A stretch of DNA of 6,171 nt from positions 1 to 6,171 of the forward strand of contig CABUDB010000105.1 in assembly GCA_902490245.1 (NCBI GenBank). Direction: 5' to 3'. Below are positions 1-6,171 of this stretch, one piece after another; the first letter of the stretch is position 1; each line of letters opens with the position of its first letter. The notes below the pieces were generated by a model. It ran no database searches. It saw nothing but the letters and a program-made list of their open reading frames with translations, and was not told the origin of the DNA. This DNA comes from an uncultured Collinsella sp. GTDB lineage: Bacteria; Actinomycetota; Coriobacteriia; Coriobacteriales; Coriobacteriaceae. The translations under genes and the position numbers were made by a program.

Positions 1-4
1 AACA

Positions 5-27
5 GGAGGCCACTTAATGTGGCCTCC
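5..27 (-). terminator. Probable rho-independent terminator of the operon
   Basis: Positions 5-13 (GGAGGCCAC) and 19-27 (GTGGCCTCC) form a perfect 9-bp inverted repeat around a 5-base AT loop. Read on the minus strand, the hairpin is followed by TGTT before the window ends, which is the start of a possible U-rich tail. On the plus strand no T-run follows, so a minus-strand terminator is the better reading. It lies about 80 bases past the stop of the TsaB-RimI-TsaD gene, where an operon end would be expected. The tail is cut by the window edge, so its full length cannot be judged. Confidence 0.65.
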
Positions 28-106
28 GTCGTGAGCAGGACTGTAGAGCAGGAAAGTTCATATACGGCCGCTGGGCCGGTCAGGGCCGGGGACCACACCC
101 GTACGA
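28..106. other. Non-coding trailer after the operon, GC-rich with short hairpins
   Basis: No credible gene lies between the last stop codon and the terminator hairpin. A small perfect inverted repeat, CGGCC at 65-69 and GGCCG at 74-78 with a 4-base loop, overlaps a direct repeat of GGGCCGG at 73-79 and 83-89. These could fold in the 3' untranslated region of the transcript, but such short GC repeats are common in GC-rich DNA. I assign no function. Confidence 0.4.
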
Positions 107-2491
107 CTACAGCGTCATGTTCGGATCGGCGTCGACGTCGAACGGCGAGATTTCTCCTCGGTCGAATTTACGGCGGGCGACCTCCGCGATCATGGCGGCG
201 TTGTCGGTGCATGCCGAGAGAGGCGGCACCGTCACGCGGATGCCCTGGCGCCCGAGCTTCTTGATCATCATCTCGCGCAGATGCGGATTAGCCGAAACGC
301 CGCCGCCGATGCAGTATTCCTTGCATCCGGTGGCATGCAGCGCGTTCTTGGCCTTCTTGTACTGAACGTCAAAGACCGCGGCCTCAAACGAAGCCGCCAG
401 GTCGGGCAGATGAATCGTACGCCCGGCTTTGGTCTCCTGCTCAATGTAGAGCGTCACGGCCGTCTTAAGGCCCGAAAGCGAGAATCGATAGTCTCCCCTG
501 CTGTTAAGCGCGCGGGGAAAATCGATCGCGCGGGGATTGCCCGTCTCGGCCAGTTTGGAAATGATGGGGCCGCCGGGATAGCCCAGACCCAGCGCCTTAG
601 CCACCTTGTCGAAGGCCTCACCCACGGCGTCGTCGAGCGTCTCGCCGAGCACCTCGTAGTCGCCCCACGCCTTGACGTGAACAAGCATGGTATGACCGCC
701 CGAGACGAGCGTGAAGATAAACGGCGGCTTGAGATCGGGCTGCGCCAGCAGGTTGGCGAACAGATGACCTTCCAGATGGTTGACGCACACGAGCGGTTTA
801 CCGGCGGCATAGGCAAAGCCCTTGGCGAAGGCGACGCCCACCACCAGAGCACCCACCAGGCCCGGACCCTGTGTCACGCCAACAGCGGCGAGTTCGCTCG
901 GCGCGATGGCTCCGCCCTCAAGACCAAGCGATGCCGCGGCATCCTCGAGCGCCGCGTCCACGACGCTCACGATAACCTCAACGTGCTTGCGCGAAGCGAT
1001 CTCGGGCACTACGCCGCCAAAACGGGCATGAAAATCGATCTGCGTCGAAACCTGATTGGCCAGCATATTACCGTCCGCATCGATAATCGCCACAGCCGTC
1101 TCATCGCACGAACTCTCGATGGCAAGCACCAGGCGACGGCGCTCAATTTCGGCACGCTCCTCAACGGTGCGCTCGGGTGCAGGTAGCGGCCATACACGCT
1201 GCTCAGCCGCCGTCGGCTCGGGCGAAGCGTTGTCGACCGGGAGCACCAAGGGCAGCGGCGCCGTCATGACGATGGCGTCCTTGCCAACACCGTAGTAACC
1301 GCGGCGACAGCCCGCCTCGGTAAAGCCCAGGGAGACATAGAGCGCAATAGCGCCCTCGTTGCCATCCTCAACCTCGAGCGAGGCGGTCGTACAGCCGAGC
1401 ATCTGGGCATCGTAGCTCACATGCGACAGCAGCTTGCGGGCGATGCCCTCGCGGCGATGCTTCGGGTCGACGGCAACATCCAAAATCTGCACGTCACCGT
1501 CTACGACCATGCCACCGGCAAGCCCCAGCAGCTGACCGTCGTCGTGCGCCACCCACCAGCTGCGCGGCGCCGCAACATCCTCGCCCAGCTCGGACAAGAA
1601 CATGCCCGGCGTCCACGCCTCGTGCCCAGCGCCTTCAAAGCAGGCGGCCTCCAGCGCACTCGCACCCTCGGCGTCCGCTGCACCCATGGGGCGGAATTGC
1701 AGATGGCGACCGGCGAGCTCATCGGCGACGCCCGTAATTTCGCTCTGCGCGCTCTCGGCAAGACCGAGGCGTTTGCGCTCGTTTTCCTCGGCGTCAGAAA
1801 GGCGCGTATAGATCGGCAGGACGCGGGCCGGATCGCCGTCACCCGCAGCGTGCGCGAGCAGCAAGCCCTCGCCCGAAGGCCACCACAGGTCGCGCTCCAC
1901 GCAGCGGGCGGTCTCGTCCTCACCCAGCAGCTTGCCATAGCGCACGAGACCGTCACCGGTCAGCTGAACCTGGTCCCAGTCCGCTGCTTGGCGCCACTCA
2001 TCGAGCGCCACGGCGGCCTTGACCACGTGTTCGCGCTCAAATTGACGCTCGGGGCCCTCATCGACCAGCATATACAGCGCCGGATATACCTCACCGCGCA
2101 TAGCATCGGCCAAAATACCAAGCTTGCCGCGCACGCCAGCCTTCCACGCCGTCCAAGCGCAAGCGTCGAGCGTCGACACGCCCAGCAGCGGAACATTGGC
2201 ACCACGCGCGAGGCCCTTGGCAGTGGAGATGCCGATGCGCACACCCGTAAAGGACCCCGGGCCGCGGCCGACCACATAGCAACCAACATCGCTGCGATCC
2301 AGACCGGCTTGAGCCAGCACGCCATCAACGGTATTCACGAGCTCAACGTTGGCGTGACGGCGACACATGTGGTCGCCACTCACGAGCTTCGTCTCGCCCG
2401 TCTGCCCATCAATCCAGCTTGCCGCGCAGGCAAGCATGTCGGTCGAGGTATCGAGCGCCACCACCAGCGCGTTGTCGTTATGCAAGCTCAT
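107..2491 (-). CDS. tsaD: TsaB-RimI-TsaD fusion: t6A37 tRNA modification and S18 N-acetyltransferase
   Basis: One 794-residue cytoplasmic protein joins three enzymes that are usually separate. Residues about 1-245 are TsaB (LDTST at 13-17, GRGPGSFTG at 75-83), the partner subunit of TsaD. Residues about 262-412 are a RimI-type GNAT acetyltransferase: acetyl-CoA loop RREGIA at 346-351, with Glu373 and Tyr385 aligning with the catalytic pair Glu103/Tyr115 proposed for RimI. Residues about 453-794 are TsaD, which transfers threonylcarbamoyl to A37 of tRNA: SCDET at 461-465, metal ligands His572 and His576 (NHLEGH), SGGHT at 597-601, GGGVSAN at 729-735, and the third ligand Asp763 (CTDNAA). A Pro/Glu-rich linker spans about 413-452. 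I chose the ATG at 2491, which has AAGG nine bases upstream; an in-frame TTG at 2509 would add six residues but is poorly spaced from any Shine-Dalgarno. The gene overlaps tsaE by 14 bases, which suggests translational coupling. All three domains keep their key residues, so all are probably active. Confidence 0.95.
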   Translation of the reverse strand: MSLHNDNALVVALDTSTDMLACAASWIDGQTGETKLVSGDHMCRRHANVELVNTVDGVLAQAGLDRSDVGCYVVGRGPGSFTGVRIGISTAKGLARGANVPLLGVSTLDACAWTAWKAGVRGKLGILADAMRGEVYPALYMLVDEGPERQFEREHVVKAAVALDEWRQAADWDQVQLTGDGLVRYGKLLGEDETARCVERDLWWPSGEGLLLAHAAGDGDPARVLPIYTRLSDAEENERKRLGLAESAQSEITGVADELAGRHLQFRPMGAADAEGASALEAACFEGAGHEAWTPGMFLSELGEDVAAPRSWWVAHDDGQLLGLAGGMVVDGDVQILDVAVDPKHRREGIARKLLSHVSYDAQMLGCTTASLEVEDGNEGAIALYVSLGFTEAGCRRGYYGVGKDAIVMTAPLPLVLPVDNASPEPTAAEQRVWPLPAPERTVEERAEIERRRLVLAIESSCDETAVAIIDADGNMLANQVSTQIDFHARFGGVVPEIASRKHVEVIVSVVDAALEDAAASLGLEGGAIAPSELAAVGVTQGPGLVGALVVGVAFAKGFAYAAGKPLVCVNHLEGHLFANLLAQPDLKPPFIFTLVSGGHTMLVHVKAWGDYEVLGETLDDAVGEAFDKVAKALGLGYPGGPIISKLAETGNPRAIDFPRALNSRGDYRFSLSGLKTAVTLYIEQETKAGRTIHLPDLAASFEAAVFDVQYKKAKNALHATGCKEYCIGGGVSANPHLREMMIKKLGRQGIRVTVPPLSACTDNAAMIAEVARRKFDRGEISPFDVDADPNMTL

Positions 2492-2984
2492 CTTGTACAG
2501 CCTTATCAATCAAATGGGAAAGCTCCATTGCGCGGTCACCGTGCGCCTCAAGCGTTATCGTTCGCACATCGCTGTCGCCCTCATCACGCTTGAGCGTCAC
2601 CGAAAGATACTCATCCGTCAGCTCGTCCTGGAATTGTTCGCCCCATTCCAGCAGGCAAGCACCCTCATAGCCCAGCACATCGAAAATGCCCGTATCCTCG
2701 AGCTCGTAGGCATGCTCCAGGCGGTATAGATCAAAGTGAAACAGCGGAATACGACCTTGATCGTGAACGGCCATGAGCGCAAACGTAGGGCTCGTAACCA
2801 TATGCCCATCGCCCAGCCCGCGCGAGACGCCCTTGGTAAAGTGAGTTTTGCCCACTCCCAGGCCACCGGTCAGGATGAGCACATCTCCGTCCTCAAGGCA
2901 CGGTGCAATTAGCTCGCCAAAGTACTCCGTATCGGCAGCGCAAGTCGTTTTGTAAGTACCTACCCCCAGGCGCTCCAGGGACAT
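2478..2984 (-). CDS. tsaE: tRNA threonylcarbamoyladenosine biosynthesis ATPase TsaE
   Basis: TsaE is the small P-loop ATPase that binds the TsaB-TsaD complex and drives its catalytic cycle in bacterial t6A37 synthesis. The 168-residue length is typical. Visible motifs are the Walker A loop GGLGVGKT at 40-47 (Lys46, Thr47), the family signature SPTF at 65-68, HFDLYRLE at 83-90, and LLEWGE at 111-116. The C-terminal 25 or so residues are variable in the family. The start at 2984 is supported by a strong Shine-Dalgarno (TAAGGAG, five-base spacer). Its stop lies inside the start of the TsaB-RimI-TsaD gene, so the ATPase and its two target subunits are made from adjacent, overlapping frames. The upstream gene is a DNA glycosylase with no known link to t6A. 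Confidence 0.96.
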   Translation of the reverse strand: MSLERLGVGTYKTTCAADTEYFGELIAPCLEDGDVLILTGGLGVGKTHFTKGVSRGLGDGHMVTSPTFALMAVHDQGRIPLFHFDLYRLEHAYELEDTGIFDVLGYEGACLLEWGEQFQDELTDEYLSVTLKRDEGDSDVRTITLEAHGDRAMELSHLIDKAVQDELA

Positions 2985-2989
2985 ATATG

Positions 2990-2996
2990 CTCCTTA
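2990..2996 (-). promoter_or_regulatory. Strong ribosome binding site of tsaE
   Basis: The minus strand reads TAAGGAG, then the five-base spacer CATAT, then the ATG of tsaE at 2984. The first TAA of this motif follows directly after the glycosylase stop codon, giving a tandem TAATAA stop. This is the clearest Shine-Dalgarno in the window and fixes the tsaE start. Confidence 0.8.
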
Positions 2997-3617
2997 TTAT
3001 TCCGAGGCGTCCTCTGGTGCGGGATGTCGCTCCAGATAATCGCCCAGCATCTTAAAGTCTTCCTCCAGCAGCTCCTGCCACGCCGGATTGCGCAGCGCTG
3101 CTGCCGGATGAAAAGTGGGCATTACTACAAAATGCCCCATCTGGTGGAACCTGCCGCGCAGCTTAGTAATGCCAATCTCGGTCTTAAGCACAAAGTGCGT
3201 CGCGGGGTTGCCGAGCGTCACGATAATATCAGGCCAGATGCTTCGAATCTGCTCACGCAAAAACGGCGAGCAAGCCAGCACTTCCTCGGGACGCGGATTG
3301 CGGTTTCCCGGCGGGCGGCACTTAAGCACGTTGGCAATGTAGACGTCTTCGCGTTTGAGCCCCGCCAGCGACAAAATGCCGTTGAGGTCCTCGCCTGCCG
3401 CCCCCACAAAGGGCTCGCCCTGCAAATCCTCATTGCGGCCCGGCGCCTCACCGATAAACATCACGCGAGCGCGGGGGTTTCCCACGCCAAACACGATATT
3501 GTGACGCGACTGGTAGAGCTGGCAGAGGTGACAATCGCCCAGAACGGCCTCAATTTCCTCGAGTGCGACCTCACGTGGCGCCTGATGGGTATGGCCGGGG
3601 ATGTGCATGACGCCCAT
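2997..3617 (-). CDS. Family 4 uracil-DNA glycosylase, iron-sulfur type
   Basis: This 206-residue protein matches family 4 uracil-DNA glycosylases, which excise uracil from DNA arising by cytosine deamination or dUTP misincorporation and so start base excision repair. Motif I is GEAPGRNED at 56-64, followed by GEPFVGAAG at 67-75. The four cysteines expected to hold a 4Fe-4S cluster are present: Cys29 and Cys32 (CHLC), Cys100 (NVLKCRPPGNRNP) and Cys116. Motif II is HPAA at 170-173, whose His170 is a likely active-site residue. The GEAPG motif and cysteine spacing favour family 4 over family 5. The N-terminal 20 residues are variable. The ATG at 3617 is five bases after AGGAG; a second ATG at 3608 would be too far from it. 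The gene sits eight bases after alr and 12 before tsaE, so it is probably co-transcribed with both. Confidence 0.93.
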   Translation of the reverse strand: MGVMHIPGHTHQAPREVALEEIEAVLGDCHLCQLYQSRHNIVFGVGNPRARVMFIGEAPGRNEDLQGEPFVGAAGEDLNGILSLAGLKREDVYIANVLKCRPPGNRNPRPEEVLACSPFLREQIRSIWPDIIVTLGNPATHFVLKTEIGITKLRGRFHQMGHFVVMPTFHPAAALRNPAWQELLEEDFKMLGDYLERHPAPEDASE

Positions 3618-3622
3618 AGCGG

Positions 3623-3627
3623 CTCCT
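3623..3627 (-). promoter_or_regulatory. Ribosome binding site of the glycosylase gene, overlapping the alr stop
   Basis: The minus strand reads TAGGAG-CCGCT-ATG. The alr stop codon TAG supplies the first bases of the AGGAG Shine-Dalgarno, and the spacer to the ATG at 3617 is five bases. This selects the first of two nearby in-frame ATG codons and suggests translational coupling between alr and the glycosylase. Confidence 0.75.
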
Positions 3628-4771
3628 ACACGTAGACCTTGTCGAGACGCATGCCAAAGCCGCAGGCGACCTCGTAGTTAATCGTTCCGCGCAGTCGGGC
3701 CATCTCGTCCATGGTAATCTCGGCATCGCCATCGCGGCCGACAATAATCATCTCGTCACCATACTCGGCCTCGGGAATCTCGTGTGCCGGGTTGGACTGA
3801 ATGGCGACCATAAACTGGTCCATGCAGATATTGCCAACCTGATGCACGCGCTCGCCGCGATACAGCACATCCATACGATTGGAAAGCGTACGCGATAGGC
3901 CGTCGGCATAACCGATCGGCAGCGTGCAGATCTGAACGCGCGTACGCGGTACGCGGTAGGTAAAACCGTAGCCCACGCCCTCACCCATCGCAGGGTGTGC
4001 CACGCGCGTCACGCGCGCATGGACGCTCATAACGGGGTCAAGCTGCATCACGCGGCCACTCAGCTCGCACGGCTGCATGCCATACAAGCCAACGCCAGCG
4101 CGAATCATATCAAAATGCATCGAGGGGTCGAGCATCGAGGACGGCGTGTTGGCGCAGTGCACGATACCGCACTCAAAACCCGCATCCTTAATGGCCTGAA
4201 CGGCCTCGGTAAAGCGCTGACACTGCAGCTTGTAGTCCCAGCCCGAAGGTTCATCGGCCGTGGCGAAGTGCGTAAATACGCCGTCGCACTGAATACCACG
4301 ATGGAAATTTATACCGCGGACAAAGTCGAGCACCTGCGTGTAGTGAACGCCGATACGATTCATGCCCGTCTCGATAGCGAGATGATACTTGCCCACTTTG
4401 CCCGCCGCGACGGCACATTCGCCATACGCAAGAGCAAAGTCAGACGTATAGACCGAGGGCATGATATCAAACTCGAGCAACGTCGGAATGGCCTCGATAG
4501 GCGGCTCGCTTAGGATGAGGATGGGTTTCGTAATCCCGCCCTGTCGGAGCTCAACGCCCTCGTTAACCGTCGCCACGGCAAACATGTCGGCACCGGCCGA
4601 ATACATGATCTTGGCGCACTCAACAGCTCCATGACCATAAGCATCGGCCTTGACCACGCAGCACAGGCGCTGACGTGGATTCAGCAAGTTCTTATAGGCC
4701 CTCGTGTTGCGACGGAGCGCCCCGCGGTCGCTCTCGACCCAGGACCAGCGCGTCAAATCGGCTTTATTCAT
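3626..4771 (-). CDS. alr: Alanine racemase, PLP-dependent
   Basis: Alanine racemase interconverts L- and D-alanine and supplies D-alanine for peptidoglycan; it acts in the cytoplasm as a homodimer. The 381-residue length is usual for a fold type III enzyme (N-terminal barrel, C-terminal beta domain). The PLP lysine is Lys41 in VVKADAYGHG (39-48) and the opposing catalytic tyrosine is Tyr268 in GVGYGF. Other conserved sites are HFATAD at 168-173, IRAGVGLYG at 223-231 with Arg224 near the PLP ring nitrogen, GYADG at 287-291, ICMDQ at 315-319 and INYEV at 364-368. One oddity is that the position of the carbamylated lysine of the Geobacillus enzyme (Lys129, before the DTGMGR motif) is Ala132 here (AIETGMNR). 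The start codon is two bases after the nnr stop, with only a weak GGA nine bases upstream, so translation probably depends on coupling to nnr. Confidence 0.96.
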   Translation of the reverse strand: MNKADLTRWSWVESDRGALRRNTRAYKNLLNPRQRLCCVVKADAYGHGAVECAKIMYSAGADMFAVATVNEGVELRQGGITKPILILSEPPIEAIPTLLEFDIMPSVYTSDFALAYGECAVAAGKVGKYHLAIETGMNRIGVHYTQVLDFVRGINFHRGIQCDGVFTHFATADEPSGWDYKLQCQRFTEAVQAIKDAGFECGIVHCANTPSSMLDPSMHFDMIRAGVGLYGMQPCELSGRVMQLDPVMSVHARVTRVAHPAMGEGVGYGFTYRVPRTRVQICTLPIGYADGLSRTLSNRMDVLYRGERVHQVGNICMDQFMVAIQSNPAHEIPEAEYGDEMIIVGRDGDAEITMDEMARLRGTINYEVACGFGMRLDKVYV

Positions 4772-4773
4772 GA

Positions 4774-6171
4774 TTAGTCATCCGACCCTTCGTCCATGAT
4801 TCCCAGATCTTCGAGCGCATCCTTTGCCGCCAGTTCCATGGCAGGACCGATCAAGTCGATAAGATCGGTCGCGATGACGCTCTTCTCACCATACTCCGTC
4901 GCCGCGGCAAAACCGGCGTAGCTGTGAAGTGCGACGGCGTACGAATACAGCAACTCCCAACGATCCATCTCGTCGCGCATGGTGGCAAGCGTGCCGGCCA
5001 AAATACCCGCGAGAACATCACCCGAACCGGCAGTTGCCAGAGAAGCCGGACCCGAGAGCGGCAGCAGCACACGCTCAACGCCACAGATAGCCGTCGTCGG
5101 CCCCTTGGCAATGACCACCAGATTGTCGGAGCCTGCAGCCCAGACAACCTTCTGCGCGGCCGCAATCGCGGTACCAAGGTCGTTCACCTCGTCTCCGGCA
5201 ACCAGACGCGAAAGCTCACGATAGTGCGGCGTCATAACCAACGGCTGCTCGCGACGATACATCTCGGGATTACTATCAATACCGTCAATGGCAATCTTAG
5301 CAAGGCAGTTGAGTGCATCGGCGTCCAAAATAAGCGGTACATCAAGCTCGAGCAAGCCCGAAACCACCTGCATAGCGCCGGCAGATGTCGTCATACCGGG
5401 ACCGCACAGTACACAGCTGTACTTCTTTGCAATCTCGCACACAGTCATGCGCGCAGCGGCGCCAAAGGAGCCGCGGGAATCAGACGGAATAGCAAAGACG
5501 GGAATCGAAGGAAGTGCCATGCGAATAAGATTGGCGCAGGCGTCAGGAGCCGCGACTGCCACGTAACCAGCACCCGCGCGAGCTGCAGATTTGGCCGCCA
5601 TAATGGCAGCACCAGGATATTGCGCAGATCCGGCGACAATAAGCACGGAGCCACGGGAATACTTATCGATATTCGATGGTAGCGGAGCAAAGTAATCAAC
5701 TAAGTCACCGGGCTCGACAATCTCGGCGGCGTGGTCGACATCATCGATGACCTCGTCAAGACGGTCGTAAAGATTGCCGCAGATCAAATCGCCAGCATAC
5801 TCAGGACCATCAGCGCTATACAGACCAATCTTGGGCGCAATCATCGTCACCGTGCGCTCGGCACGAATGCAGTCGTCATCAACAACGCCCGTCTCTGCAT
5901 TCAGGCCCGAGGGGACATCAATGGATACGACACAATCGGCGCATTCATTGACCGTAGGAATCCAAATGGAGAACGGCGCACGCAGATTCCCGTGGAAACC
6001 GGTACCAAAAATGGCATCGACAACAACATCGGCCTTATCGATCAAAACCTCGAGTTCATCACGCGAGGGGCCGACGCAAACGTGCACATCGCGGCCGGCA
6101 GTACGACGAGCAACATGACGTGCCAGAGCAGCAGGAATCTCATCCGGTTCAACCGGAGAAACGATAACCAC
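4774..6171 (-). CDS. nnr: Bifunctional NAD(P)H-hydrate repair enzyme Nnr, 5' end outside window
   Basis: The enzyme repairs NADH and NADPH that have been hydrated by heat or by side reactions. The N-terminal YjeF domain epimerises R- to S-NAD(P)HX and the C-terminal ribokinase-like domain dehydrates S-NAD(P)HX at the expense of ADP or ATP. The frame is open to the window edge, so the 465 visible residues lack the N-terminus, including the expected NNGGDG motif. Numbering from the edge, the epimerase half shows DAIFGTG at 52-58, SIDVPSGL at 83-90 (Asp85 probably catalytic) and PKIGL at 113-117. The dehydratase half begins near 162, with GSVLIVAGSAQYPGAA at 174-189, GPGMTT at 257-262, DADALN at 283-288, IAKGPT at 354-359 and GSGDVLAG at 382-389, where Asp385 is the likely catalytic base. 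The usual TPHPGE motif reads TPHYRE at 314-319. The C-terminus is acidic. The stop codon lies two bases before alr. Confidence 0.94.
   Translation of the reverse strand: MVIVSPVEPDEIPAALARHVARRTAGRDVHVCVGPSRDELEVLIDKADVVVDAIFGTGFHGNLRAPFSIWIPTVNECADCVVSIDVPSGLNAETGVVDDDCIRAERTVTMIAPKIGLYSADGPEYAGDLICGNLYDRLDEVIDDVDHAAEIVEPGDLVDYFAPLPSNIDKYSRGSVLIVAGSAQYPGAAIMAAKSAARAGAGYVAVAAPDACANLIRMALPSIPVFAIPSDSRGSFGAAARMTVCEIAKKYSCVLCGPGMTTSAGAMQVVSGLLELDVPLILDADALNCLAKIAIDGIDSNPEMYRREQPLVMTPHYRELSRLVAGDEVNDLGTAIAAAQKVVWAAGSDNLVVIAKGPTTAICGVERVLLPLSGPASLATAGSGDVLAGILAGTLATMRDEMDRWELLYSYAVALHSYAGFAAATEYGEKSVIATDLIDLIGPAMELAAKDALEDLGIMDEGSDD

Noticed and set aside
56..86. Possible minus-strand promoter with TATATG as a -10 and CTGACC as a -35
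   Set aside because: The spacing between the two boxes is about 13-14 bases, too short, and the terminator hairpin follows at once, leaving no gene in the window to express.
281..1186. Plus-strand open frame of 301 codons opposite the TsaD domain
   Set aside because: The opposite strand encodes conserved TsaD motifs throughout this stretch, so the frame is explained by codon bias. Its translation has no recognisable domain.
1421..2593. Long plus-strand open frame of 390 codons opposite the TsaB-RimI part of the fusion
   Set aside because: It lies antisense to a clearly recognised gene, shows no family motif, has an Arg/His/Ala-rich composition typical of a shadow frame in GC-rich DNA, and has no matching ribosome binding site.
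2985..2996. Possible internal promoter in the AT-rich gap before tsaE
   Set aside because: The gap is only 12 bases and its AT-rich look comes from the tandem TAATAA stop and the ribosome binding site spacer. No -35 box was recognised upstream.
4924..5682. Plus-strand open frame of 252 codons opposite nnr
   Set aside because: It is a low-complexity Arg/Thr/His-rich translation antisense to the conserved dehydratase domain, with no independent support.

Overview
The window holds a tightly packed set of five genes, all on the minus strand. Read 5' to 3' in the direction of transcription, they run from the right edge to the left: nnr (cut by the right edge), alr, a family 4 uracil-DNA glycosylase gene, tsaE, and one long gene fusing TsaB, RimI and TsaD. 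The stretch is moderately GC-rich. The order nnr / alr / tsaE / tsaB / rimI / tsaD is a known actinobacterial neighbourhood; Mycobacterium tuberculosis carries a related run, Rv3433c to Rv3419c, with separate tsaB, rimI and tsaD. The gene content, the three-part fusion and the protein wording suggest Coriobacteriia, most likely Collinsella or a close relative. That assignment is inference, since no marker gene such as rRNA is present.

Layout: positions 1-106 are non-coding and carry a perfect 9-bp hairpin that looks like the operon's transcription terminator. Positions 107-2491 encode the 794-residue TsaB-RimI-TsaD fusion. Positions 2478-2984 encode TsaE, overlapping the fusion by 14 bases. 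Positions 2997-3617 encode the uracil-DNA glycosylase, 3626-4771 alanine racemase, and 4774-6171 the C-terminal 465 residues of the NAD(P)H-hydrate repair enzyme. Gaps between genes are 2 to 12 bases, and no internal promoter or terminator is evident, so one polycistronic transcript starting beyond the right edge is the simplest reading.

Functionally the genes are core housekeeping. Nnr repairs damaged nicotinamide cofactors, Alr makes D-alanine for peptidoglycan, the glycosylase removes uracil from DNA, and TsaE with TsaB and TsaD makes the t6A37 modification of tRNAs that read ANN codons. RimI acetylates the N-terminal alanine of ribosomal protein S18. The t6A pathway also needs TsaC (threonylcarbamoyl-AMP synthase), which is not in the window. 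I found no mobile element, CRISPR array, RNA gene or new defence-like system. The points of real interest are the three-enzyme fusion, the alanine racemase lacking the usual carbamylated lysine, and the DNA-repair gene placed inside the alr-tsaE block.
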